Below, one piece after another: positions 14,503 through 22,212 of a stretch of 35,623 bases of DNA. Within the stretch, counting starts at the first letter, position 1, and every line of letters starts with the position of its first letter. Origin of the DNA: Herbaspirillum sp. RV1423 (lineage in GTDB: Bacteria > Pseudomonadota > Gammaproteobacteria > Burkholderiales > Burkholderiaceae_D). Position numbers and translations under genes: made by a program. The notes beneath the pieces are model-generated. The model did no database searches. It saw only the letters and a list, made by a program, of their open reading frames with translations, and was not told the origin of the DNA. The stretch is from contig NZ_CBXX010000061.1 of NCBI RefSeq assembly GCF_000577615.1, positions 1-35,623 of the forward strand, written 5' to 3'.

Positions 14503-16065
14503 TCAGCGCGAGGCGACGACTTGCGTGCGATCCAGTTTGAACACGCTGACCACCTGCGCCAACTGGCCGGCCTGATCCTGCAACGATTTCGCGGCGGCGG
14601 CGGCTTGCTCCACCAGCGCGGCATTCTGCTGGGTGCTTTCATCCATTTGCGTGATGGCCTGGCCGACTTCGTTGATGCCGGCGCTTTGCTCCTGGCTGGC
14701 CGCACTGATTTCGCCGACGATGTCGGTCACGCGCTTGACGCTGGCGACCACCTCGCTCATGGTTTCGCCGGCTTGCTGCACCAGCTTGCTGCCGACGTCG
14801 ACCTTGGAAACGGAGTCGTCGATCAGCGTCTTGATTTCCTTTGCCGCAGCCGAGGAGCGCTGCGCCAGGCTGCGCACTTCGCTTGCCACCACCGCAAAGC
14901 CGCGGCCTTGCTCGCCGGCGCGTGCGGCTTCCACCGCGGCGTTCAATGCCAGGATATTGGTCTGGAAGGCGATGCCGTCGATCACGCTGATGATGTCGAC
15001 GATCTTCTTCGACGAGTCGTTGATGGAACCCATGGTGTCGACTACCTGGCCGACGACGTTGCCGCCTTGGGTGGCGACCTCGGAGGCGGAAACCGCAAGC
15101 TGGTTGGCCTGGCGCGCGTTGTCGGCATTCTGCTTGACGGTCGAGGTGAGTTCTTCCATCGCCGACGCCGTCTCTTCCAGCGAGCCTGCCTGCTGCTCGG
15201 TGCGCGAAGACAGGTCGAGGTTGCCGCTGGCGATTTCGCTCGACGCCGTGGCGATGGTGTCGGTGCCGCTGCGCACCTGGCCGACGATGCGCAGCAGATT
15301 GTCGTTCATGGTCTTGAGCGCTTGCAGCAGCTTGCCGGTTTCATCCTTGCCGCTGATGTCGATATGCGAAGTCAGGTCGCCTGCGGCCACGGTTTCGGCG
15401 ATGGCGACGGCCTGCGTCAGCGGCCGCGTGATGCTGACCGTCAGCAGCCAGGCCAGCACGCCGCCCAGGGCCAGTTCGACGACGCCGAGAATGATCAGCA
15501 GGCTGCGGCTGGAAACATAGTAGCTGTTGACGGCGCCGGCGGAATCGGTGATCTCCTGGCGCTGCATGTCGCGGAACTTGGCAACCGCGCCTGCGTAAGC
15601 ATTGTAAAGCGGCAGGAATTTCTCGTCGGTCATCTTCTTGACCTCGTCGAGATTGCCGGCCTTTTTCAGCTTGAAGATATCGTTGCGCGTATTTTGATAG
15701 GTGTCGCGGATCTTGTTGATTTCCGCAAGTTGCGCAACTTCGCGCGGCGCGGTGTTGACCTCTTCGATCTTCTTGCGCAGCGGCGTCACGCGCGCCGATT
15801 CGGCGGTGATCTGCGCCTGGAAGAATTGCTGCACCTCGGCATCGTCGCTCTTGATGATCGCCAGCGTACGGATGCCGCTCTCGCGGATGACCGCCAGCCA
15901 CTCGACGGCATTGCGTTCGTTGGTGATCGAATCCGTGGTCATCGATACCACGGCTGCGTTGATTTGCTGCAGGCGCCAGACGCTGATTCCCAGCATCACG
16001 ACCATGAGCATCAGGATGACGACAAAACCAATGCTCAGGCGTGCGCCGATTTTCATATTTTTCAT
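14503..16065 (-). CDS. Methyl-accepting chemotaxis protein
   Basis: Membrane chemoreceptor that signals through CheA/CheW. 520 residues: TM1 at about 11-31, a periplasmic four-helix-bundle ligand domain (about 35-185), TM2 at about 190-210, HAMP linker (about 212-265), and the cytoplasmic signalling domain. The highly conserved hairpin tip reads IDGIAFQTNILALNAAVEAA near 365-384. No pentapeptide NWETF is present at the C-terminus, so it lacks the usual CheR/CheB tether. The ATG at 16065 has AAGGAG seven bases upstream; the frame continues 31 codons further but with no ribosome site and no homology. Ligand unknown. Transcribed toward the terminator at 14.45 kb. Confidence 0.94.
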   Translation of the reverse strand: MKNMKIGARLSIGFVVILMLMVVMLGISVWRLQQINAAVVSMTTDSITNERNAVEWLAVIRESGIRTLAIIKSDDAEVQQFFQAQITAESARVTPLRKKIEEVNTAPREVAQLAEINKIRDTYQNTRNDIFKLKKAGNLDEVKKMTDEKFLPLYNAYAGAVAKFRDMQRQEITDSAGAVNSYYVSSRSLLIILGVVELALGGVLAWLLTVSITRPLTQAVAIAETVAAGDLTSHIDISGKDETGKLLQALKTMNDNLLRIVGQVRSGTDTIATASSEIASGNLDLSSRTEQQAGSLEETASAMEELTSTVKQNADNARQANQLAVSASEVATQGGNVVGQVVDTMGSINDSSKKIVDIISVIDGIAFQTNILALNAAVEAARAGEQGRGFAVVASEVRSLAQRSSAAAKEIKTLIDDSVSKVDVGSKLVQQAGETMSEVVASVKRVTDIVGEISAASQEQSAGINEVGQAITQMDESTQQNAALVEQAAAAAKSLQDQAGQLAQVVSVFKLDRTQVVASR

Positions 16066-16195
16066 AGACAAACTCCTTGCTAAAACAGATAAAACCCAAG
16101 ACGGCAGAAAAGCAGCGCGCGAACTATCGAACCGCCTCTGTTCAGGAACGAGGCGCACATGTTGCGGATGTAAACATTTGTCAAAAAGGGAGGAG

Positions 16196-16211
16196 GTCCC
16201 GCATCCGGGAC
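16196..16211 (-). terminator. Possible weak terminator after the GcvA-like gene
   Basis: GTCCCG-CATC-CGGGAC hairpin; on the minus strand it is followed by CTCCTCCCTTTTTG, a T-run nine bases away. Position between the LysR stop and the chemoreceptor start fits a terminator, but the spacing is poor. An AT-rich TTAATTAATTAATTTA lies beside it (16229-16244). Confidence 0.3.
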
Positions 16212-16345
16212 GATCGGATGCATGCCAGCTTAATTAATTAATTTATTGCCGCTCCACACCATGCAACATAGAGCATTCCGCCGTTTTCAAGCTAGGGAAC
16301 AGAGGGGTTTTCGGCGGGTATTTGCAGGTTTGTCGGGTGTCGCGT

Positions 16346-17263
16346 TCAGCCGGGCCAGCGGCCGTTTGATTGAAACAGCGCGACTTCTTCCAGCAGCCAG
16401 TTGCGAAAATACTGGATCTGCGGCTTGTTGAAAGTCTCCGCGACGTAGACGAAGTGATAGCCGCGTTCGCTCTTGAGAGCGATGTCGAACAGACGCACCA
16501 GTTCGCCGGCGGCGATTTCCTGCGAAGCAATGGCGTGACGCGTCAGCGCGACGCCGGCGCCGTCGGCCGCCGCGCGCAGGGTCAGCGACGAATCTTCCGT
16601 CACCAGGCCGCCGGCCGGGTCGGGCAGATCCAGTCCAGCCAGTTCGAACCAGGGCAGCCATGACTCCTGCAGGCCGTCCATGCGCAACAGCGTGCAGTCG
16701 CGTAATTCCTGCGGCGAGGCCGGCAAGCGGCCCTGGCGATAACGCGGACTGGCGACCGGATAGTAAAAGTCTTCCATGACTTTTTCCGACTTCAGTCCCG
16801 GATAAACGCCGAGCCCGAAACGCACGCCGACGTCGATACCGTCGCGCGCGAGGTCGTTGAGGTGGCTGCTCGATTGCAGGATGACTTCAATGTCGGGGTG
16901 ACGGTCGATGAATTTCCACAGGCGCGGCGCCAGCCAGCGCGAAGCGAAGGAGGGCGGCGACGACACCACCAGCCGCTGCCGGCCGTGTTGCTCCTGCAGC
17001 GTTTCGGCGGCGGCGGCGATGTCGGTCAGCGACTTGCGGATCGCAGCGGCGAAGCGCCGGCCGGCATCGGTGCCGGCAATGCGCTTGCCGTTGCGCGTGA
17101 ACAGTTGCAAGCCGAGCTCTTGTTCCAGCGCGCGGATCTGATGGCTGATCGCGCCCGGCGTGACGTGAATTTCCTCCGCCGCGCGCGAAAAACTCTCATG
17201 CCGCGCCGCCGCCTCGAAAGCGCGCAGGGCGGCGAGATTGGGCAATTTCCTAAAATCAGCCAT
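16346..17263 (-). CDS. LysR-family regulator, GcvA-like
   Basis: Transcription factor of the LysR family, 305 residues, full length. N-terminal winged helix with NLAALRAFEAAARHESFSRA near 8-27, then TPGAISHQIRALEQELGLQLF (recognition helix, about 35-55), and the substrate-binding domain with FASRWLAPRL near 106-115, GVYPGLKSEKVME near 152-164. The ALRAFEAAARHESFSRAAEE pattern and the WLAPRLWKFIDRHPDIEV turn are typical of GcvA/AmpR-type regulators. Effector unknown; GcvA itself controls glycine cleavage, but no gcv gene is here. It diverges from the DUF2917 gene, which may be a target. The ATG begins right at the end of a short stretch without a clear ribosome site. Confidence 0.9.
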   Translation of the reverse strand: MADFRKLPNLAALRAFEAAARHESFSRAAEEIHVTPGAISHQIRALEQELGLQLFTRNGKRIAGTDAGRRFAAAIRKSLTDIAAAAETLQEQHGRQRLVVSSPPSFASRWLAPRLWKFIDRHPDIEVILQSSSHLNDLARDGIDVGVRFGLGVYPGLKSEKVMEDFYYPVASPRYRQGRLPASPQELRDCTLLRMDGLQESWLPWFELAGLDLPDPAGGLVTEDSSLTLRAAADGAGVALTRHAIASQEIAAGELVRLFDIALKSERGYHFVYVAETFNKPQIQYFRNWLLEEVALFQSNGRWPG

Positions 17264-17306
17264 TTCTAGTGAGAAAAATTAGCAAGGAAAGAGAATATAT
17301 ATCGTT

Positions 17307-17334
17307 TTGGTTTGTCTGCGGCGCTGGCTAGAAT
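17307..17334 (+). promoter_or_regulatory. Possible promoter of the DUF2917 gene
   Basis: TTGGTT (17307-17312, weak) and TAGAAT (17329-17334, 5 of 6) are 16 bases apart. It lies in the intergenic region with the divergent LysR gene, so regulator binding near it is plausible. Confidence 0.3.
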
Positions 17335-17422
17335 GCCTGCATCGATCTCGTAAAAGTACTGGTGGCAATGGATGGGCGGCAGGTCGACCGCCTCGGAAAT
17401 AGTAATCCCAAGAGGTGGAGTC

Positions 17423-17755
17423 ATGCAAAATATTTTCACTAAGAAGCAATTCCGCATGCAAGCCGGCGACGTGACTGCGCTGCAAGTCAGGCGACCGGTC
17501 TGCCTGCATGTCGGCAGCGGCCGCGTCTGGGTCACCATTGAAGGCGGCAGCACGGATTATTGGCTCTCCGGCGGCCAGAGCCTGGATATTCCCGGCCGGG
17601 GCCTGGTGGTGATCGAGTCGGTCAATATCGCCAGCAAGTTGCAGATCGGCCTGTGCCGCCGTCACTGGATGATGCGCCTGGCGCGCGGCGCGGCCGCCCT
17701 GGCGAAACGCCTGCGCAGCCGCCGCGCCATCGTTGCCGACGCGCCGAGGCGATAG
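17423..17755 (+). CDS. DUF2917 protein
   Basis: 110-residue protein of the DUF2917 family, small cytoplasmic proteins of unknown function found widely in Burkholderiales. The visible features are a beta-rich core with LHVGSGRVWVTIEGGSTDYW near 32-51 and a GQSLDIPGRGLVVIE turn, and a basic, arginine-rich C-terminus. No catalytic residues stand out and there is no signal peptide. The ATG at 17423 follows AGGTGGAG at ideal spacing, so an earlier in-frame start is not needed. Divergent from the GcvA-like LysR gene; such pairs recur in related genomes, so it could be a target of that regulator, as inference. Confidence 0.8.
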   Translation: MQNIFTKKQFRMQAGDVTALQVRRPVCLHVGSGRVWVTIEGGSTDYWLSGGQSLDIPGRGLVVIESVNIASKLQIGLCRRHWMMRLARGAAALAKRLRSRRAIVADAPRR

Positions 17756-17845
17756 GTTCTCCGGCGGCAGGTTGCCGCATGGACAACTGTCGCCGCAAGG
17801 CCGTTCGTCCGGCGAGGAACGGCGATTTTCGTTACACTTGCCGAC

Positions 17846-18487
17846 ATGCGAACCGCTCCACAGATCATCCGGCGCGGCGTTGAAGACTACCAGGCCAGCT
17901 TCGACGCCATGCGCGCTTACACCGACAGCCGCACTGCCGACACCCCCGACCAGCTCTGGATCGTCGAACATCCGCCGGTTTTCACGCTCGGCCTGGGCGC
18001 CGACGTCGCTCATGTGCTCAATCCCCATGCGATTCCCGTGATCCAGACCGACCGCGGCGGCGAAGTCACCTATCACGGCCCCGGCCAGGTGGTGATCTAC
18101 CTGCTCATGGACCTGCGCCGCAATCATCCGGGCGCGCGCCTGTTCGCCCGCGAATTCGTGCAAAAGATCGAGCAGGCGGTGATCGACACGCTGGCGGCGT
18201 ATAATCTCGCTGGTCAGCGCAAGCAGGGCGCGCCCGGCATCTATGTCAGCACGGGACCGTGGCAGGGCGCCAAGATCGCTGCGCTGGGCTTGAAAATCCG
18301 CAGCAACGGTTGCACCTATCACGGCGTGTCGCTCAATGTCGCGATGGATCTGGCGCCGTTTTCCTGGATCAACCCATGCGGCTACGAAGGCCTCGCCACC
18401 GTGGATATGCAGACTCTGGATATCGCCGCGCCGTTAAGCGATGTGCAATCGCTGCTTGCCGATAAACTCGTTGAGCATTTCGCTTGA
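17846..18487 (+). CDS. lipB: Octanoyl-[acyl carrier protein]:protein N-octanoyltransferase LipB
   Basis: Moves the octanoyl group from acyl carrier protein to lipoyl domains (of pyruvate and 2-oxoglutarate dehydrogenases and GcvH), the first step of lipoate assembly. 213 residues. Motifs: RGGEVTYHGPGQVVIYLLMD near 71-90, GAKIAALGLKIRSNGCTYHG near 141-160 with the catalytic lysine at 143, and NPCGYEG with the acyl-enzyme cysteine at 178. All expected active-site residues are present. lipA begins 46 bases after the stop, so the pair is likely one transcript. The preceding 90-base gap has no strong promoter. Confidence 0.96.
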   Translation: MRTAPQIIRRGVEDYQASFDAMRAYTDSRTADTPDQLWIVEHPPVFTLGLGADVAHVLNPHAIPVIQTDRGGEVTYHGPGQVVIYLLMDLRRNHPGARLFAREFVQKIEQAVIDTLAAYNLAGQRKQGAPGIYVSTGPWQGAKIAALGLKIRSNGCTYHGVSLNVAMDLAPFSWINPCGYEGLATVDMQTLDIAAPLSDVQSLLADKLVEHFA

Positions 18488-18533
18488 CACTTTGTTTGAA
18501 GCCGTCGCATGGACGGCCAAAGAAATCACGACT

Positions 18534-19505
18534 ATGACTACCGACATCAACCCAGCCGAACCGGCGCTGCGCAACCCCACCGACAAGCAGAAGGGCGCCG
18601 GCAAGACCGCCTGGATCCCGATCAAGATCATGCCGGCGGAAAAGCTCAAGAAGCCCGACTGGATTCGCGTCAAGGCCGGCTCTCCGACGACCCGCTTCTA
18701 CGAAATCAAGGACGTCCTGCGCGCCAACAACCTGGTGACGGTGTGCGAGGAAGCCTCCTGTCCCAACATCGGCGAATGCTTCGGCAAGGGCACCGCGACC
18801 TTCATGATCATGGGCGACAAATGCACGCGCCGCTGCCCGTTTTGCGACGTCGGCCACGGCCGTCCCGATCCGCTCGATCCCAATGAACCGGAAAACCTTG
18901 CCAAGACCATCGCCCAGCTCAAGCTGAGCTACGTCGTCATCACCAGCGTCGACCGCGACGACCTGCGCGACGGCGGCGCCGGCCACTTCGCCGCCTGCAT
19001 CCAGCGCGTGCGCGAACTGTCGCCCGAGACCCGCATCGAAATCCTGACCCCGGACTTCCGCGGCCGCATGGACCGCGCGCTGGAAATCCTCAAGATGGCG
19101 CCGCCGGACGTGATGAACCACAACCTCGAAACCGCGCCGCGCCTGTACAAGGAAGCGCGCCCCGGTTCCGATTACGAGTACTCGCTCAATCTGCTCAAGC
19201 GCTTCAAGGACCTGCATCCTGACACCCCGACCAAGTCCGGCATCATGGTCGGCCTCGGCGAAACCGACGAAGAAGTCCTGCAAGTCATGCGCGACATGCG
19301 CGCCCACAACGTCGACATGCTGACCATCGGCCAATACCTGATGCCCAGCGGCGACCACTTGCCGGTGCGTCGCTACGTGCATCCGGACACCTTCAAGATG
19401 TACGAAGAAGAAGCCTACAAGATGGGCTTCGTGCATGCAGCGGTCGGCGCCATGGTGCGCTCCAGCTACCATGCGGACCAGCAGGCGCATGGGTTGGTCG
19501 GCTGA
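18534..19505 (+). CDS. lipA: Lipoyl synthase LipA
   Basis: Radical-SAM enzyme that inserts two sulfurs into protein-bound octanoate. 323 residues. The auxiliary cluster ligands form CEEASCPNIGEC (Cys 71, 76, 82), the SAM cluster is CTRRCPFC (Cys 97, 101, 104), and the C-terminal motif VRSSYHADQ carries the conserved serine that binds the auxiliary cluster. DVLRANNLVTVCEEASCPN and DHNLETAP-like loops are in place. The ATG at 18534 lacks a strong ribosome site; a longer frame starts 31 codons earlier and overlaps lipB, but that part is not conserved. A strong terminator ends the pair. Confidence 0.97.
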   Translation: MTTDINPAEPALRNPTDKQKGAGKTAWIPIKIMPAEKLKKPDWIRVKAGSPTTRFYEIKDVLRANNLVTVCEEASCPNIGECFGKGTATFMIMGDKCTRRCPFCDVGHGRPDPLDPNEPENLAKTIAQLKLSYVVITSVDRDDLRDGGAGHFAACIQRVRELSPETRIEILTPDFRGRMDRALEILKMAPPDVMNHNLETAPRLYKEARPGSDYEYSLNLLKRFKDLHPDTPTKSGIMVGLGETDEEVLQVMRDMRAHNVDMLTIGQYLMPSGDHLPVRRYVHPDTFKMYEEEAYKMGFVHAAVGAMVRSSYHADQQAHGLVG

Positions 19506-19530
19506 TTAAGATCCGCTGGCGGCAGCATTA

Positions 19531-19568
19531 AAAAACGACCTTGTCCTGCACCGGACAAGGTCGTTTTT
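19531..19568 (+). terminator. Terminator after lipBA
   Basis: A 16-base perfect stem, AAAAACGACCTTGTCC with GGACAAGGTCGTTTTT, around a TGCACC loop, followed by GCATGG. The A/T ends make it usable from both strands. The 190 bases between it and the VIT gene hold nothing else I can support. Confidence 0.9.
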
Positions 19569-19764
19569 GCATGGAAACGAACTCAGCGCAGCGGGCGAAA
19601 AAATGGCCTCTTTTTTTTGCCGCATGCCGCGGTTGTCGAACCGGCATCCATCAAACGAAAATACGTCTCACAACAATTCGGGTCATCGAAGATGGCAATC
19701 CCGCCGCGCACCCACTACAATCGCAGAGGGGCTATTTCACATCCTGCCGTTCGAGGACATTCAC

Positions 19765-20475
19765 ATGAGTTCGGTCTCCATTCCAAAGCGCCATTTCGAA
19801 CGGCATCGCATCGACGCCATAGGCTGGTTGCGCGCCGCGGTGCTGGGCGCAAACGACGGCATCGTCTCCACCGCCAGCCTCTTGCTGGGCGTCGCCGCGG
19901 CGCACGTCACGCACGAGAACATCGTCCTGACCGGCATCGCCGGCTTGGTCTCCGGTGCGATGTCGATGGCAACCGGTGAATATGTTTCCGTCCATTCGCA
20001 GGCCGATAGCGAGAAGGCCGCACTGGCGCAAGAGAAGTCCGAACTGGAAGCGGATTTTCATGGCGAACATCGCGAGCTGACGGCGATCTATATGCGGCGC
20101 GGACTCGATCATCAGATGGCCAGCCAGGTCGCGGAAAAACTCATGGCGCACGATGCATTGGGAGCCCATGCGCGCGACGAACTGGGCATTTCCGACATGA
20201 CGATGGCCAATCCCTTGCAGGCGGCGGTCGTCTCCGCGCTCAGTTTTTCCGTCGGCGCCGCGCTGCCCCTGGGCGTCGTCTTGCTGACGCCCGCGCATCT
20301 CCTGATTCCTGCCATTGTGATCTCGGCGTTGTGTTCGCTTGCCTTCCTCGGCGGGGTGGCGGCAAAAACCGGCGGCGCCGGCGTCATGGACGGCGTGATC
20401 CGCGTCAGCTTCTGGAGTTCATTGGCCATGGCGGCAACGGCCGGCATCGGAAGTCTGTTCGGCGCAGTCGTCTGA
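19765..20475 (+). CDS. VIT/CCC1-family metal transporter
   Basis: Membrane protein of the CCC1/VIT1 family, which move Fe(II) or Mn(II) into compartments or out of the cytosol. 236 residues, five predicted membrane segments. Family markers: RAAVLGANDGIVSTASLLLG near 23-42 and SGAMSMATGEYVSVHSQADS near 62-81, then a long helical cytoplasmic part with metal-binding acidic residues (about 85-150), then the three C-terminal segments ending GIGSLFGAVV. The ATG at 19765 follows GAGGA with seven bases of spacing. The longer frame upstream has no family features. A cytochrome b561 gene follows after 54 bases; the metal handled is not shown by sequence. Confidence 0.88.
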   Translation: MSSVSIPKRHFERHRIDAIGWLRAAVLGANDGIVSTASLLLGVAAAHVTHENIVLTGIAGLVSGAMSMATGEYVSVHSQADSEKAALAQEKSELEADFHGEHRELTAIYMRRGLDHQMASQVAEKLMAHDALGAHARDELGISDMTMANPLQAAVVSALSFSVGAALPLGVVLLTPAHLLIPAIVISALCSLAFLGGVAAKTGGAGVMDGVIRVSFWSSLAMAATAGIGSLFGAVV

Positions 20476-20529
20476 CTCCGGCATGAAGAAAATCCTTTCC
20501 AACCATCCGGTTCCAATCCGATCCCTCAC

Positions 20530-21051
20530 ATGAAAACATATCATCCCGCATCAGTATTTCTGCATTGGCTGATCTTCTTGCTGTTCGTCGTGGCGCTGGC
20601 GGCCATCGAATTCCGCGGCGAAGTTCCGAAAGGCATGCCTTTGAGGAATACGCTCAAGACCGTCCACATGATGGCGGGCCAGTTTGTTCTGTTGTTTCTG
20701 CTGTTCCGGGTTGCGGCGCGCTGGAGATTCGGCGTGCCTGAGGACATCGCCGGTCCGCGCTGGCAGATCCGTTCAGCCCAGGTGGTGCATCTTCTGCTTT
20801 ACGCAGTGATGTTGGCATTGCCGGTCACCGGTATTTTGTTCACCCAGGCCGGCGACAAGGATGTCATGTTCTTCGGCATGGCGTGGCCGCGTTTCATCGC
20901 GCCGAATCCGGACCTCAAGGACACGCTCGAAGGCGTCCACGAGCTGCTCGGCAACGCCGTGTATTTCCTCGTTGGCTTGCATGTCGCCGGCGCGCTGTGG
21001 CATCACTTCGTGCGCCGGGACCATATTTTCCAGCGCATGAAGTTCCGATAA
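20530..21051 (+). CDS. Cytochrome b561 (CybB-like)
   Basis: Di-heme membrane protein of the bacterial cytochrome b561 family; CybB of E. coli acts as a superoxide:ubiquinone oxidoreductase. 173 residues and four hydrophobic segments. Likely heme-binding histidines: H12 in FLHWL, H46 in KTVHMMAG, and two in the C-terminal segment EGVHELLGNAVYFLVGLHVAG. The VHELLGNAVYFLVGLHVAGALWHH pattern is a family trademark. It is the last plus-strand gene before a convergent lipoprotein gene; no terminator was found in the 68-base gap, which is occupied by a tandem repeat. Confidence 0.88.
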   Translation: MKTYHPASVFLHWLIFLLFVVALAAIEFRGEVPKGMPLRNTLKTVHMMAGQFVLLFLLFRVAARWRFGVPEDIAGPRWQIRSAQVVHLLLYAVMLALPVTGILFTQAGDKDVMFFGMAWPRFIAPNPDLKDTLEGVHELLGNAVYFLVGLHVAGALWHHFVRRDHIFQRMKFR

Positions 21052-21068
21052 CAGCCCCTCCGCAAAAA

Positions 21069-21113
21069 GGGCTGAAATACCCGGGGCTGCAATACTCAGG
21101 ACTGCAATACCCG
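21069..21113. repeat. Three tandem 15-base repeats between convergent genes
   Basis: Units GGGCTGAAATACCCG, GGGCTGCAATACTCA and GGACTGCAATACCCG follow directly on one another, differing by one to four bases. They fill most of the gap between the ends of the cytochrome and lipoprotein genes. Confidence 0.8.
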
Positions 21114-21119
21114 CTCCCG

Positions 21120-22103
21120 CTACTTGCCGGCGTTTGCGACTTTTTCCTTGATGGCCTTGACCTGCGCAATCGCCGCCGTGAGGATATCTTCCGTCTGCGC
21201 GAATTTGTCGACGCTTCCTTCCTCGGTCACGTCCGCATTGCATACCGGATGCATCGTGATCGTCCCCTTGATGGGCAGCGCCACCAATCGGACATGGTCG
21301 GGATCGGCGACGCGCGCGGCTATTTTGATGCCTTGTTGCTTGGCGCCGGCGCTGCGGATGGTGATGCTGACGTCGAGACACGCCGGAACGGGGAAGTAGC
21401 CTACTTCCGTCCCCAGCTTGTCGTCAAACGCCTTGATCGATACCGCTCCGGGCGCAGGTTCGGAAACGTAGTTCATCGAATAGGTCCAGCAAGGATTGCC
21501 TGGCACCTTGGGATCGCTTGCCGCGGGGGTCTTTGCGACCGGCAGGACAAAGTCTTCCAGGGGAGGGTTCTTGCCGCAGTCGGCAACATCGGTCTGGTTG
21601 GCCAGAAAGATCGTGGCTGCCGACAGGACCGAGGTGACGATTCCGCCGACCTGCTCGATGCGCACCTTGGTCATGTCCGTGAAGGTCGAGCCGACCGACT
21701 TGACGATATCGGAGTTCGTCATGCGGGCCAGTTTCAACTCGGTCTTCGATGTGACGTTGTTTGCCGGCTTCACGCTATATCGCCGTTCTCCCTCCAGCGG
21801 CACGACCGTGGCCGTATAGGCAGGTGCGGCGGCATCGTCCGCAGCGCCTGCCTTGGCCGTCCCGCCGCTCTTTGCCGCCGCCTTGTCCTTCGCATCGGCG
21901 GCAGGAGCTTGCGCGGTCTTGCGCGCGATCAGGATATTGCTCTCGGGCAGGACGAAGATTTCTCCCCGCTCCTTCGACGTCTTCAGGCTCGCCGCATCGT
22001 CGCCGGATTTCGGCGCCTGTTCGTAAGTGACGACCGGTGCGCCGGCGCATGCCGTCAGCGCGGCGGAAAGAGCAACGACATGGAATATCTTGTAACCGGA
22101 CAT
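21120..22103 (-). CDS. Unrecognised lipoprotein
   Basis: 327-residue exported protein of no family I recognise. Signal peptide with a hydrophobic core and a clear lipobox LTAC, Cys at residue 19, so an outer- or inner-membrane lipoprotein. After it comes a region rich in Ala, Lys and Asp (about 63-95, AKDKAAAKSGG), a likely flexible linker, then a folded C-terminal part with about four further cysteines (at DVADC, NPCWTY, PACLDV, PVCNADV) that could form two disulfides. Ribosome site AAGGGGAA ahead of the ATG. It follows the serine protease gene after 109 bases, and a hairpin lies in that gap. Probably part of the same transcript. Confidence 0.72.
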   Translation of the reverse strand: MSGYKIFHVVALSAALTACAGAPVVTYEQAPKSGDDAASLKTSKERGEIFVLPESNILIARKTAQAPAADAKDKAAAKSGGTAKAGAADDAAAPAYTATVVPLEGERRYSVKPANNVTSKTELKLARMTNSDIVKSVGSTFTDMTKVRIEQVGGIVTSVLSAATIFLANQTDVADCGKNPPLEDFVLPVAKTPAASDPKVPGNPCWTYSMNYVSEPAPGAVSIKAFDDKLGTEVGYFPVPACLDVSITIRSAGAKQQGIKIAARVADPDHVRLVALPIKGTITMHPVCNADVTEEGSVDKFAQTEDILTAAIAQVKAIKEKVANAGK

Positions 22104-22166
22104 GATGGATTCCCCTTATGTGAATGGCAAAAAAACAAACGTCGTTTTCGGTGAAGCGACGTCATT

Positions 22167-22196
22167 GCCGCGCCGGGTTGTCTTGCCCGGCGCGGC
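22167..22196. other. Strong hairpin between the protease and lipoprotein genes
   Basis: GCCGCGCCGGG and CCCGGCGCGGC form an 11-base perfect stem with an 8-base loop. It sits between two genes of the same minus-strand pair and is not followed by T's, so it is more likely a processing or attenuation structure than a terminator. Confidence 0.6.
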
Positions 22197-22212
22197 GATT
22201 CCCTGGAACTTT

